NCBI RefSeq assembly: GCF_020215665.1
Contig: NZ_CP084061.1
Location: 2,016,001 to 2,080,000, forward strand
Length of the DNA: 64,000 bases
Reading direction: 5' to 3'
Source: Blautia parvula
GTDB lineage: Bacteria > Bacillota > Clostridia > Lachnospirales > Lachnospiraceae
The translations under genes and the position numbers were made by a program. The notes below the pieces were generated by a model. The model saw only the letters and a program-made list of their open reading frames with translations, did no database searches and had not been told where the DNA came from. Below, in pieces: positions 26,268-35,263 of the stretch; position 1 is the stretch's first letter, and every line of letters starts with the position of its first letter.

Positions 26268-26294
26268 CAGGGAGGGACCTGAAGCCCCTCCCTG
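26268..26294 (-). promoter_or_regulatory. Hairpin between the dockerin enzyme gene and the cohesin gene
   Basis: A 9-base perfect stem (26268-26276 with 26286-26294) lies in the 52-base spacer, with no T-run following. It probably stabilises or separates the messages so that enzyme and anchor are made at different levels. Confidence 0.5.
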
Positions 26295-26300
26295 CATTCT

Positions 26301-29300
26301 TTAAAATGACGTGATCAGTTCTGCCGCATATTTTTCGATCAGTGCGGCATCTGCCGTATTAACGGCCTGGTCTTTATTGACATCTGCTGCTTTTAAGTCT
26401 TCCTCTGCTATCTCTGTCAGTTCCGCACTTGCTCTCAGTACAGAGGCTGCATCACTGGTATTGATCTTGCCATCATGGTTCACATCACCCAACAGCCGCA
26501 CCTTTGTCAGACTTTCCGTGAGCATAGCCGCAGCGTCATTGATCTCCTGCTGCAGTGCATCCCCATTATCAAGCACCTGCCTTGCGCTGTCCAGTGCTTC
26601 CTGCAGGCCTGCAAGGGAAGTATCTGTATAGCTGCCTGCGTTTTTCAGGATATCTTCTGCCATCTGGACAGCCGATTCCAGTGCTGCTTTGTTTCCGCGC
26701 ACCTGCATGTTTCCGATAGCCTCTGCCACAGCCTCATAAGCCTGGGAGACCTGAGCCTTGGTACGGTCTTCATTTTCCAGCACTGCCGCTGCTGTGTCAA
26801 TAGCTGTCTGAAGTGCTGTCTGTGAAGCTTCTGTATATTTGTCTGCCTCCTGCATCAGTTCCCTGGCAAGGTCCGTTATATTCTGAAGCCTTGAGGCATC
26901 CACCATGTCTTTCAGTTCTGTGAGGGCTGTGATCAGGGTCTCTGTGGCCCGGTTCACATCCTCCTGGGTGGATGTCTCATCAGACAGCACCCCATTTAAA
27001 AGCCTGAGTGCTTCTTTCAGTTTCTTTATCCCTGCCGGGCGGTAGACAGATACATCCTGGTCCAAAATAGCCTGTGCTTCTCTGGCAGCTACCTTCGCAG
27101 CAGCCGTATTCACACCATGCTCCAGTTTTCCCCACGCTTTTACAAGCGCTTCGTAGGACTGATCCACTTCCTCCTGGGAAGCGTCGGCTTTTTCCAGGAC
27201 ATCCGCTGCCGCTTTTCTTGCTTCGGAGAATGTTTTAAAGCTCTCTTTGGTGTAATCCTCCTCTGACAGATTCTCCATCCTGGTTACACAATTTCTCAGA
27301 ATCTCAACATTTACCAGGGCATCCATGGCTGCTGCCAGTTTCTGGGCTGCCTGGTCCACTTCCTTTTGATCGGCACTGTCTGCACTGAGTACAGCCTCTG
27401 CCTCCCGGATCGCGTTGTTAAGATCAGCCAGACTCTTCTCTGTATACTTTTCTGTCTGGGCAGCTGTCTCTTTTGCAAGATTCACTGCTGTCTCCAGGTT
27501 TGTCTTATCGGCAGGTTCTGCGGACTGTTTTGTCTGAATGAGGATATCCTGCTCTTTATCCGCTGACAGCTCCAGTGTAAATACGGCTTCTGTGCCATCA
27601 CTGGAAAAACTCTGTATCACTTTTTTATCTGCCACAACCTCATACTCTCCGGCCGGCAGCCTGCTGATGGTTATCTCAGGGGCATATTCCTTCTCTGTTA
27701 CATTCTCAAGTGTGAGTGCAATACTGCTCAGATCATCTGCAATACCGGCTTTTGTATATCTTGTCTTATCAAGCTGTACAGCGAACTTGTCTTTGTTATA
27801 CAGAGTCAGACGCGTGCGCACACCGTCTTTTGGAACAATGGAATATATTCCGTCCGCGTAATCCAGGTCACAGCCATATCCGTACAGTCCTACAATGTCA
27901 TCATCCACAATATTGGCAGATGCTGTCTTCAAACCGCCCCAGAATCCCAGGGATGCCTCGCCTGACCATGCCCACCAGCCGTCAAGACTCGGGATATAAT
28001 TGTATCCGTTAGTTCCTTTTTCACTCTGATACTGCCAGGACGCTGCACCATAGTTTACATCACTGTCACTGATCTGACCCGAGTTGATGTTGGCCCACCC
28101 TGCCAGATAAGCGCCATAGGTGCCCCTCATAATATCGTCAAATTCCTGATCCGATGTATCCGCATAGGTATACAGATAGTCCTGCTGCTGCCATGCCCCA
28201 AGCTGGGTCTCATATCCCAGATTCCACCAGGATTCCCCCATATGCCTGTTGTCGGATCCGTAATAATACCAGAGCGGCTGCATGCCGCGGCATGCCAGAG
28301 AGGCAAGTGTGACTTTGTCTGTCAGCGCCCCATTGCCGTACATCTTCGCAAGCGTATAGCATGCCTCGAATCCTGTGGTGTCAATGCTCATCTCCGAAGC
28401 AAAGGGATATGCCTCAGCAAATAAGATATCTGCTTTTTCCTCCACTTTGCCGGCCAGCCACGCCTGCTCCTCACTATGTCCGTTCTGTTCCAGGGCATTC
28501 AGTATGTTAGGCAGGTTCATCTCTCCCATATTTCCGAAAATATAGGCGCCTCTTCCTCCGTTTTCGTAATTATGTCCGTCAAACATTCCATATGTAAAGT
28601 ATGCCTTCAGTGTGTTATAGCATCTCAGCAGATAATCATCTGCACTGAGATAATGAGTCATATCAGGGTAGCGCTGTGCGATCTGGTACATATTGTAATA
28701 GGTATTGGCCACATGCACATAATTATAGGATCTCCAGGTGCCCTGGTCCTTTGGCGTGCCATCCTTGCCGTCATACCAGCGGTAGACCTTATAGGTATCA
28801 TGCTGCTGCATATATCCCCAGATAAAGTTTTCCATATAATACTCCAGGGAATCGATCTGGTCCTGCTGGGGGGCAGTGATATTCTTTTCAGAAAGATAGA
28901 CTGCCGGGGATAATCCAAGGTCATCAGAACCCCCTGCCATCCATTCTTTCCATCCTCCTCCCGGATAATCATCCCAGGATATCTGTTTTCCGGTGGACAT
29001 ATCCCACTGCAGGTATGCTCCGTTGTACCCTTTTTCCGTCTTTGCCTGCTGCTTGTCCACAAGAAAATCCGTGTTGCTCTGGATCAAAGTCTCTATGGGT
29101 TCCGTAGCATAATACTGCAGCACACTTTTCTTATCTTCCCCATAATTTACTGTCACATAGTTCTCTCCCAGGTCAGAGAAAGCGATCTCATAGATCTCAT
29201 AGCCATTTCTGTCTTCCTTTTTTGTTATCTCTGTGCTGTCTGAATCAGCAGTCACACTGTTGATCTGTTCCTTGCATCTCACTGCCAGCGTTGCCTTCAT

Positions 29301-31448
29301 ATCCTGGGGGATCACCATTCCCGGAAGGGAGACCGCATCCACGATCCCGGCTTCATAGAGGATGTCCCGGAGGTCCGAATAATCTGATGCCCAGTAAAAT
29401 GTAAATCCATACGTCTGTTCCGCTTCCGGCTCAAGGCTCAGGGATGTTGCCGGCAGATAGCCTCCCGGACGGTCTTTGGATATCTCTTTGGAATGGATAT
29501 AATACTCAACCAGACCTTCCCAGCTCGGATCCTTTTCCGCAAACGGCCCTTCCTTAAATCTGGCCTTATCTTTAAACTCCAGCGAAGTCCCGTCATCAGG
29601 CACCATAACTAAAAAGGAACCATCCCCGTTTGGCCGCTGCCAGTAAATGTAAGAACCGTCCTCTGCCACATAAGAATGACGGGCCACATTCTGTTCATAG
29701 ATTCCCTCCTGGCTGGTATTCCACCAGGAATTCATAAGAAGAGGCAGGCCCAGATCCGCAATCTCAATCGTTTCATCTGCTGTATTCTGTATATTGATGG
29801 ACCAGTTGAGCTGGTTCCCCTCCTCATTTAACCGGTAAGTCTCACGCAGCGCAAAATCCTTGATGCCGTATTTCCCGGCAGATGGCGATTCATAGGAAAC
29901 TGTGACCGCGTCATCTCTTCTGGACACCTTTCTGGTATCATCAGACCAAGAGGTAAGCGCCGGATAATAATCAGAATCACCTTTTTTTACAGTTAATTTC
30001 ACATCGCCTGTCCAGCGGGAATCATCCACGTCAAACTCCGGCTTTATGGTGGGGTTCATCACATAATTGGTCCCGTACTCATCCCCCGGATTTGAAAGCT
30101 TAAAAATACCGCCGGTCTTCTCGTCAATATCTACGGTAAAGTAATCTGACTGCAGCTTCAGATTCACCTCTTCATTATACGCAAAATCCACTTCGTCAAA
30201 AACGATACTGGTCTCTCCCTGGGCATCCCAGTCATCCGCGATCAGTTCTGCTGTGTGGATACCCGTAAAATCACTCACCGGTATACCGCTGCCCGGTGCC
30301 AGCACATACATGTCCTCATCATTTACTTTATAGTAGGCATCTATGGTCTGTGCCTGGCTGTCATAGTCAATACGGAACCAGCCCTGTGACTCTTCATAGG
30401 GGATGATCTTCTCCGTTGTCTCCCCCTGATTTACCACAGTAAAACGGAGTGTCCCGTCTCCCATGCGCATCATCTGGGCAAAATTCTCCTCAGATGAATC
30501 CAGAGATGTCCGCAGTATGGCCCCTCCTGTCTCATCTGATGAAAAACCGCTCCATTTGGCTTCTATGGAATAATCCTGGTCGCCTGCATTCCTCTTTACC
30601 GTACTGATTCCGTCCCCTGCATTTACAAGAGCCAGATGTCCGTCTTCATATCTCACATCACCGTCCTGCCCATACCAGTCATCTGTCAGAACAGGCCCGG
30701 TAAAATCTGTGTTTTCTGCTGTGCTATACTGGGCCTCCTTCACAAAAGTGCTGTTGAACTGTAAGAAATCAACAGATACAGGAGCTGAACCGCCCCATTT
30801 CTGTGCTCTGAGTTCAGCTACATGCTTTCCTCCGAAATTGGACATGGCCTCACCATTTCCCTCCAGGGGAATGTACTCATCCTCATCCCCTGTCCTGTAC
30901 ACAGCGATCACTGTCCCGTCATCACTGTTATATCCAATCTGGAACCAGCCTTCTGTGTCTGCGAAATCCGTTTTCGTGGTATAAGAGGTCTGCACCTTAT
31001 CGTTGATCAAAAGCAGCTTCAGCTCCCCGTTGCTGAAACGCTGGATCTCCACCAGATTATTCTCTGTTCCATCGGAGACACGGAAGATGACTACGGAATT
31101 GTTTCCCTGGGTATCGGCAGAATAGCTGCTCCATTTAGTCTCAACGGTAAAATCGCCGTTTCCCACATTTCTTTTTATAGAAGACACAGGTCCGCCGTCG
31201 TTATTCAGGGTCAGTGCCCCCTCCGTATACTCCACGTTTCCTGCCATATCAAACCAGGCAGGATCAAGATCCCCTGTAAAATCATCCTGGATCACAGCCT
31301 CTGTTGTCTTCACGATTCCGTTCTCCTCACCGGCTGCGGCCCCCTCCTCTTCAGCGGCTCTTACCTTGACGGTTCCTGCCGGCAGACAGGTGGCAGCCAT
31401 TGCTGTACTCAGCACCAAAGAACATAACTTCCATCCTCTTTTCTTCAT
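26301..31448 (-). CDS. Secreted DUF5695-like glycosidase with LamG-like, FIVAR and dockerin modules
   Basis: A 1715-residue exported protein. A signal peptide (1-32) is followed by two related 200-residue beta-sandwich (LamG-like) repeats (about 50-235 and 245-430; compare SSIKRNVGNGDFTVETKWS with STVKRNAGDQDYSIEAKWS). A roughly 830-residue catalytic-type core (about 435-1290) has a beta-sandwich then an alpha/alpha-barrel-like part rich in aromatic residues (DGWWAWSGEASLGFWGGL). About five FIVAR-like helical repeats (1305-1650) and a dockerin with two calcium loops (GDVNHDGKINTSDAA, ADVNKDQAVNTADAA) complete it. The core resembles the uncharacterised DUF5695 family and is paralogous to the cytosolic protein at 39000-41369. 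It lies 35 bases after the GH127 gene. The catalytic activity is inferred from context only. Confidence 0.82.
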   Translation of the reverse strand: MKKRGWKLCSLVLSTAMAATCLPAGTVKVRAAEEEGAAAGEENGIVKTTEAVIQDDFTGDLDPAWFDMAGNVEYTEGALTLNNDGGPVSSIKRNVGNGDFTVETKWSSYSADTQGNNSVVIFRVSDGTENNLVEIQRFSNGELKLLLINDKVQTSYTTKTDFADTEGWFQIGYNSDDGTVIAVYRTGDEDEYIPLEGNGEAMSNFGGKHVAELRAQKWGGSAPVSVDFLQFNSTFVKEAQYSTAENTDFTGPVLTDDWYGQDGDVRYEDGHLALVNAGDGISTVKRNAGDQDYSIEAKWSGFSSDETGGAILRTSLDSSEENFAQMMRMGDGTLRFTVVNQGETTEKIIPYEESQGWFRIDYDSQAQTIDAYYKVNDEDMYVLAPGSGIPVSDFTGIHTAELIADDWDAQGETSIVFDEVDFAYNEEVNLKLQSDYFTVDIDEKTGGIFKLSNPGDEYGTNYVMNPTIKPEFDVDDSRWTGDVKLTVKKGDSDYYPALTSWSDDTRKVSRRDDAVTVSYESPSAGKYGIKDFALRETYRLNEEGNQLNWSINIQNTADETIEIADLGLPLLMNSWWNTSQEGIYEQNVARHSYVAEDGSYIYWQRPNGDGSFLVMVPDDGTSLEFKDKARFKEGPFAEKDPSWEGLVEYYIHSKEISKDRPGGYLPATSLSLEPEAEQTYGFTFYWASDYSDLRDILYEAGIVDAVSLPGMVIPQDMKATLAVRCKEQINSVTADSDSTEITKKEDRNGYEIYEIAFSDLGENYVTVNYGEDKKSVLQYYATEPIETLIQSNTDFLVDKQQAKTEKGYNGAYLQWDMSTGKQISWDDYPGGGWKEWMAGGSDDLGLSPAVYLSEKNITAPQQDQIDSLEYYMENFIWGYMQQHDTYKVYRWYDGKDGTPKDQGTWRSYNYVHVANTYYNMYQIAQRYPDMTHYLSADDYLLRCYNTLKAYFTYGMFDGHNYENGGRGAYIFGNMGEMNLPNILNALEQNGHSEEQAWLAGKVEEKADILFAEAYPFASEMSIDTTGFEACYTLAKMYGNGALTDKVTLASLACRGMQPLWYYYGSDNRHMGESWWNLGYETQLGAWQQQDYLYTYADTSDQEFDDIMRGTYGAYLAGWANINSGQISDSDVNYGAASWQYQSEKGTNGYNYIPSLDGWWAWSGEASLGFWGGLKTASANIVDDDIVGLYGYGCDLDYADGIYSIVPKDGVRTRLTLYNKDKFAVQLDKTRYTKAGIADDLSSIALTLENVTEKEYAPEITISRLPAGEYEVVADKKVIQSFSSDGTEAVFTLELSADKEQDILIQTKQSAEPADKTNLETAVNLAKETAAQTEKYTEKSLADLNNAIREAEAVLSADSADQKEVDQAAQKLAAAMDALVNVEILRNCVTRMENLSEEDYTKESFKTFSEARKAAADVLEKADASQEEVDQSYEALVKAWGKLEHGVNTAAAKVAAREAQAILDQDVSVYRPAGIKKLKEALRLLNGVLSDETSTQEDVNRATETLITALTELKDMVDASRLQNITDLARELMQEADKYTEASQTALQTAIDTAAAVLENEDRTKAQVSQAYEAVAEAIGNMQVRGNKAALESAVQMAEDILKNAGSYTDTSLAGLQEALDSARQVLDNGDALQQEINDAAAMLTESLTKVRLLGDVNHDGKINTSDAASVLRASAELTEIAEEDLKAADVNKDQAVNTADAALIEKYAAELITSF
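26505..27510 (-). repeat. FIVAR-type helical repeats (coding)
   Basis: Roughly five degenerate repeats of about 70 codons with the pattern L-x-x-A-I-x-x-A-x-x-V-L-x-x-x-x-x-(T/S)-Q-x-x-V-D-x-A-x-x-x-L. FIVAR modules act as spacers or sugar contacts in wall-associated enzymes. Here they would extend the catalytic core away from the dockerin. Confidence 0.7.
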
Positions 31449-31483
31449 ATAGTCTTTAACCTTTTCCTTTCCCGTTCATTCTT

Positions 31484-33421
31484 TCACCCTGAGATCAGTT
31501 CCTTCACCCACACAGCCATCTCTCCCATACCTCTGTTGTTCCAATAGGCGTAGGGGATCGCTTTCAATGTTACATCTGATAACTTCACCGGATGTTCTCC
31601 ATACAGCACTTTTTCATCCCAGGCACTTTCTTCCATCCTTTTACCCTGCAGCACCAGCTCCGTGATACCCCCGAACAGCTCAGACGGTACCTCCTGTATT
31701 TCCTTCTCTGTATCCACATACAGCTCTGCCAGATTTTTCCCGTTGTCAATTTCCTCCAGACAATATACAAGGGGGCCTTTTACCACTGCCGTTTTGCCGC
31801 AGTCAGCACGTACCTTGGGATTGGCACGGACAAATTTTGCCGGCGCTTCAAAAGAAATACTGATATCTGCATCTTGCGCAAGTGCAAGATATGCATATCC
31901 TTTTTCTTCTTTATATTCCAGAAGCTGTCCTTTTGCGGTCATTTGGTACATTCCGGCGTATTCCGGAATCCTTACTGCCAGTGTCATTCCTCCGTCCGGC
32001 ACATGGCTGACTTTTATCCTCACCAGATTCTCAAAAGGAAATTTCGTCTCCAGGGAAACCTTGACTTCCCCTGTCTCCATTTCTATGCATACCTCATTTG
32101 AAATAAAGAGATGGACATACAGAGCGGTCTCACCAACAGAATATATGTACTGCCCCATGGAAGCCAGGATTCTGGCTATATTAGGTGGACAGCAGGCAAC
32201 ACCGAACCATTTCTGACGGGTGGGCTTTACATGTTCTTTTGAGGTGCGTTCCATACAATTATCAGGCCACACCTCCAGAGGATTTACATAGAAGAAGCTT
32301 TTTCCGTCCAGAGCGATCCCCGCCAGAACCGTATTATACAGAGCCCGCTCCACAGTATCTATGTAGGAAGCGTCTTTTGTTATATTCGCCATCCTGATGC
32401 CGAACATAGCCAGTCCGATGGAGGCGCAGGACTCCGCATAGTTACAGTCATTGGGCAGATCATAATCCACTGTGAAACGCTCCAGAATTCCGGATGCGCC
32501 AATACCTCCCGTGATATACATCTGTCTCTGTACTATGTTATTCCAGAGTCTTTTACAGGCTGCCATCAGCTCCTCGTCCTGATATTCATATGCCAGGTCC
32601 GCCATAGCGCTGTACATATAGACTGCCCTTACAGCGTGCCCCTCTGCTGCTTCCTGCTCCCGTACCGGTCTGTCAGACTGGGAATACTCGGGACGGTAAT
32701 CGGAAAGCTCCGGAAAGATATTTCCGCTGTCGCCTCTGCTGATCTCCTGAAGAAAATAGTTCTCTCCTGTTCCACGCGCATCAATAAAATACTTTGCCAG
32801 ATCCAGATATTTCCGTTTTCCTGTCACCTGGAATAGTTTGATCAAGCCGATTTCCACTTCCTGATGTCCCGGATACCCATGGATTTTCCCATCCTCACTG
32901 CCGAATGTATCACAGAGCAGATCCGCCAGTTTCTCCACCACGCCCAGGAATTTTTTCTTTCCAGTTCCCTGGTAATAGGCTGTGGCTGCCTCCATCATAT
33001 GCCCTGCAGTATATAGTTCATGGCCTTCCCGCAGGTTCTTCCACCTTTTATCCGGCTCTTTTATAATAAAATAGGTATCCAGATACCCATCCTCCTGCTG
33101 CGCCTCCGCAATGAGATCTATGACCTCATCTGCGGTCTTCTCCAGCTCAGGATTTTTCTCTGCTGCCAGAGAGAATCCCACTGCCTCCAGCCATTTGGCT
33201 ATATCGGTATCCTGGAATACCGCGCCGTAAAATTCTCCTTTTTTTCTTCCTGCCGCAACAGCGAAATTCTCCAGGCAGTGGGACGGCTCCGCATCCGGGA
33301 TACGGTCATTCATGGCATCCCACTGGTAGGGGATGATTGCTTCTCCCACCAGCTTCACGTGCTTTGTCCAAAAAGGATCCTGTATTTTTATTTTTTGAAG
33401 ATCAATAGGTTGTAATCTCAT
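31484..33421 (-). CDS. GH127 family beta-L-arabinofuranosidase-like enzyme
   Basis: A 645-residue cytosolic enzyme matching GH127 over its length (FWTKHVKLVGEAIIPYQWD, HELYTAGHMMEAATAYY, GHAVRAVYMYSAMADLA). The zinc-thiolate catalytic site is complete: Glu330 and Cys332 in AESCASIG, and the pair Cys410-Cys411 in ACCPPN, with the first expected to be the nucleophile as in bifidobacterial HypBA1 (Glu338, Cys340, Cys417, Cys418). The family removes non-reducing beta-L-arabinofuranose; some members have other furanoside substrates. The ATG at 33421 follows AGGAGGAATAAA. It is cotranscribed with the ABC importer genes upstream and the secreted dockerin enzyme downstream, so it probably digests imported oligosaccharides. 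Confidence 0.92.
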   Translation of the reverse strand: MRLQPIDLQKIKIQDPFWTKHVKLVGEAIIPYQWDAMNDRIPDAEPSHCLENFAVAAGRKKGEFYGAVFQDTDIAKWLEAVGFSLAAEKNPELEKTADEVIDLIAEAQQEDGYLDTYFIIKEPDKRWKNLREGHELYTAGHMMEAATAYYQGTGKKKFLGVVEKLADLLCDTFGSEDGKIHGYPGHQEVEIGLIKLFQVTGKRKYLDLAKYFIDARGTGENYFLQEISRGDSGNIFPELSDYRPEYSQSDRPVREQEAAEGHAVRAVYMYSAMADLAYEYQDEELMAACKRLWNNIVQRQMYITGGIGASGILERFTVDYDLPNDCNYAESCASIGLAMFGIRMANITKDASYIDTVERALYNTVLAGIALDGKSFFYVNPLEVWPDNCMERTSKEHVKPTRQKWFGVACCPPNIARILASMGQYIYSVGETALYVHLFISNEVCIEMETGEVKVSLETKFPFENLVRIKVSHVPDGGMTLAVRIPEYAGMYQMTAKGQLLEYKEEKGYAYLALAQDADISISFEAPAKFVRANPKVRADCGKTAVVKGPLVYCLEEIDNGKNLAELYVDTEKEIQEVPSELFGGITELVLQGKRMEESAWDEKVLYGEHPVKLSDVTLKAIPYAYWNNRGMGEMAVWVKELISG

Positions 33422-33452
33422 TTTATTCCTCCTGATTTGCCTTATATCCGGC

Positions 33453-34283
33453 CTATGCCTTGACTGCACCGTTGGTCAGACCGCTGACAATATATTTCTG
33501 CATGAAAATGAAGATAAGAACCACCGGCAGGATCGCGATAATACCAAAGGCCATGGTGGCGTTCCACAATGTCTGATACTGCTGCACATAGTTGTAAATG
33601 CTGGAGGTAATGGGCCTTCTCATAGGGTCTGTCATAAAAGTGATTCCATAGATCAGATCGCCCCATGCATATACAAAAGAGAATACGGCAGCTACAATAA
33701 CGCCCGGTTTTGCTATGGGGAGCATGATCTTCGTAAAGGATGTGATGCTGTTGCAGCCGTCGATTTTTGCCGCCTCATCCAGTTCCTTCGGTATGGAGAG
33801 GAAATAGGTCCTCAGAATAATAATACTGAACGGGATTCCAAGGGTAGCGTCTGCCAGGATGGGAGCCAGATAAGAATTCAGCAGGCCCATCTTGGAGAAC
33901 ATAATATACAGGGATGTCAGGATCAGGGTTGACGGAAGCATCTGTGTCATAAGGAAATATAAGATCAGGACTTTTCTGCCGCTGAATTTAAACCTGGCCA
34001 GCCCGTATGCGGCGGGAATGGACAAGATAGTGGAGATCACTGTGGCGCCCGCTGCAATGATCATACTGTTTTTAAAGCCCCTCAAAGTATCACTGGATGC
34101 AGAGAGCTGATCCGCGAATGCGTCCAGAGTCAGATTCTTCGGCCAGAGAGGCGTGGGAATCTGAAAAATCTCTACCTGTGTTTTCAGCGCTGTGACCACC
34201 ATCCAGTATAACGGGAAAATGAAGATCACAAATACTATGGCTCCGATGATAAAAAATTTCAGGTTTCCTTTCTCGTTCTTCAT
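33453..34283 (-). CDS. Carbohydrate ABC transporter permease (MalG/CUT1 type)
   Basis: A 276-residue inner-membrane permease with six hydrophobic segments and the ATPase-docking EAA loop (ELDEAAKIDGCNSITSF) near residue 190, as in CUT1 permeases. The start lies one base after the stop of the partner permease, sharing a GAGGTG site. It forms one importer with the next permease and the binding protein at 35264-36535. No ATPase gene is in the window, so a shared MsmK-type ATPase elsewhere probably powers it. The cargo is likely the oligosaccharide cleaved by GH127. Confidence 0.92.
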   Translation of the reverse strand: MKNEKGNLKFFIIGAIVFVIFIFPLYWMVVTALKTQVEIFQIPTPLWPKNLTLDAFADQLSASSDTLRGFKNSMIIAAGATVISTILSIPAAYGLARFKFSGRKVLILYFLMTQMLPSTLILTSLYIMFSKMGLLNSYLAPILADATLGIPFSIIILRTYFLSIPKELDEAAKIDGCNSITSFTKIMLPIAKPGVIVAAVFSFVYAWGDLIYGITFMTDPMRRPITSSIYNYVQQYQTLWNATMAFGIIAILPVVLIFIFMQKYIVSGLTNGAVKA

Positions 34284-34284
34284 C

Positions 34285-35190
34285 TCACATCACCTCGTCT
34301 TCATCATTGATCAGTTTAATATAGAAAATACCTACCACGAACAGTATCAGGAACAGAATATTGGCTGCCGCCGCGCCCTTACTGAACTGGAACTGGTCAA
34401 AGGACAGCTTGTAAGCATAAGTTGAAACCAGCTCTGTGGCATTGACCGGCCCGCCCTTTGTCATGACCCATACCAGGTCGAACACTTTGAATGTATATAC
34501 AAATCCCAGCGTCAGCACAGACATGATAGCCGGCTTTATCATGGGGATCGTGATCTGGAACAGTGTCTGGAATTTATTTGCCCCGTCCAGACGTGAGCTT
34601 TCATAGATCTCCTCCGGAATGGTGGTGAGTCCTGTGATCAGAAGCATCATGTTAAAGGGGATACCAATCCAGATATTTGCCACTACAATGGCTATCATAG
34701 CCAGTTTGGGGTCCAGCAGCCATTCCAGCGGTGCGTTGATCAGATGCAGGGACATGAAAAGCTGGTTGATGATACCGCCTTTGCTGGCAAACATGAATTT
34801 GAACAGCAGACCCGCAACCGTGACCGGAAGCAGCCAGGAGATCATGGTCACACCTCGGAAGAAGGAGCTTCCCTTGAATTTTTTGCTGAACAGAAGCGCA
34901 AGGCCGAATCCGATAAAAAACTGGAAGAAAATTGATGCCACCGTAAAGATCAGTGTATTTTTAATAGCTGTGGTCAGTATCGCCTCACCGCCTGAAAACA
35001 GTTCCTTATAGTTCTCAAATCCTACAAACGCCTGCTTGGATGCATCTGCAAAGGAATATACATCCACATTCTTGAAACTGAGGATAAAGTTCTGTATCAT
35101 GGGGTATCCCACAAATATCAGCATGTAGATGGCGGCTGGAAGTGCAAACAAAAAACCAACCTTTGGTCCGAGAGTTTTCCCTTTTTTCAT
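34285..35190 (-). CDS. Carbohydrate ABC transporter permease (MalF/CUT1 type)
   Basis: A 301-residue permease with six membrane segments and the EAA-type loop EIYESSRLDGANKFQTLFQ near residue 205. The N-terminus (GPKVGFLFALPAAIYMLIF) is typical of the MalF-like partner. It is translated directly before the MalG-type gene and after the solute-binding protein. Confidence 0.92.
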   Translation of the reverse strand: MKKGKTLGPKVGFLFALPAAIYMLIFVGYPMIQNFILSFKNVDVYSFADASKQAFVGFENYKELFSGGEAILTTAIKNTLIFTVASIFFQFFIGFGLALLFSKKFKGSSFFRGVTMISWLLPVTVAGLLFKFMFASKGGIINQLFMSLHLINAPLEWLLDPKLAMIAIVVANIWIGIPFNMMLLITGLTTIPEEIYESSRLDGANKFQTLFQITIPMIKPAIMSVLTLGFVYTFKVFDLVWVMTKGGPVNATELVSTYAYKLSFDQFQFSKGAAAANILFLILFVVGIFYIKLINDEDEVM

Positions 35191-35263
35191 TATCTTTCAT
35201 CCTTTCCTATGAGCAGTTATGGGGTTAAAAAGGGACAGGAGGGTCCTGTCCCTTTCCGGCTGT

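Noticed and set aside
26301-31448. Interpretation of the locus as a cellulosome
   Set aside because: Only one cohesin and one dockerin protein are visible and no cellulase or multi-cohesin scaffoldin is present.
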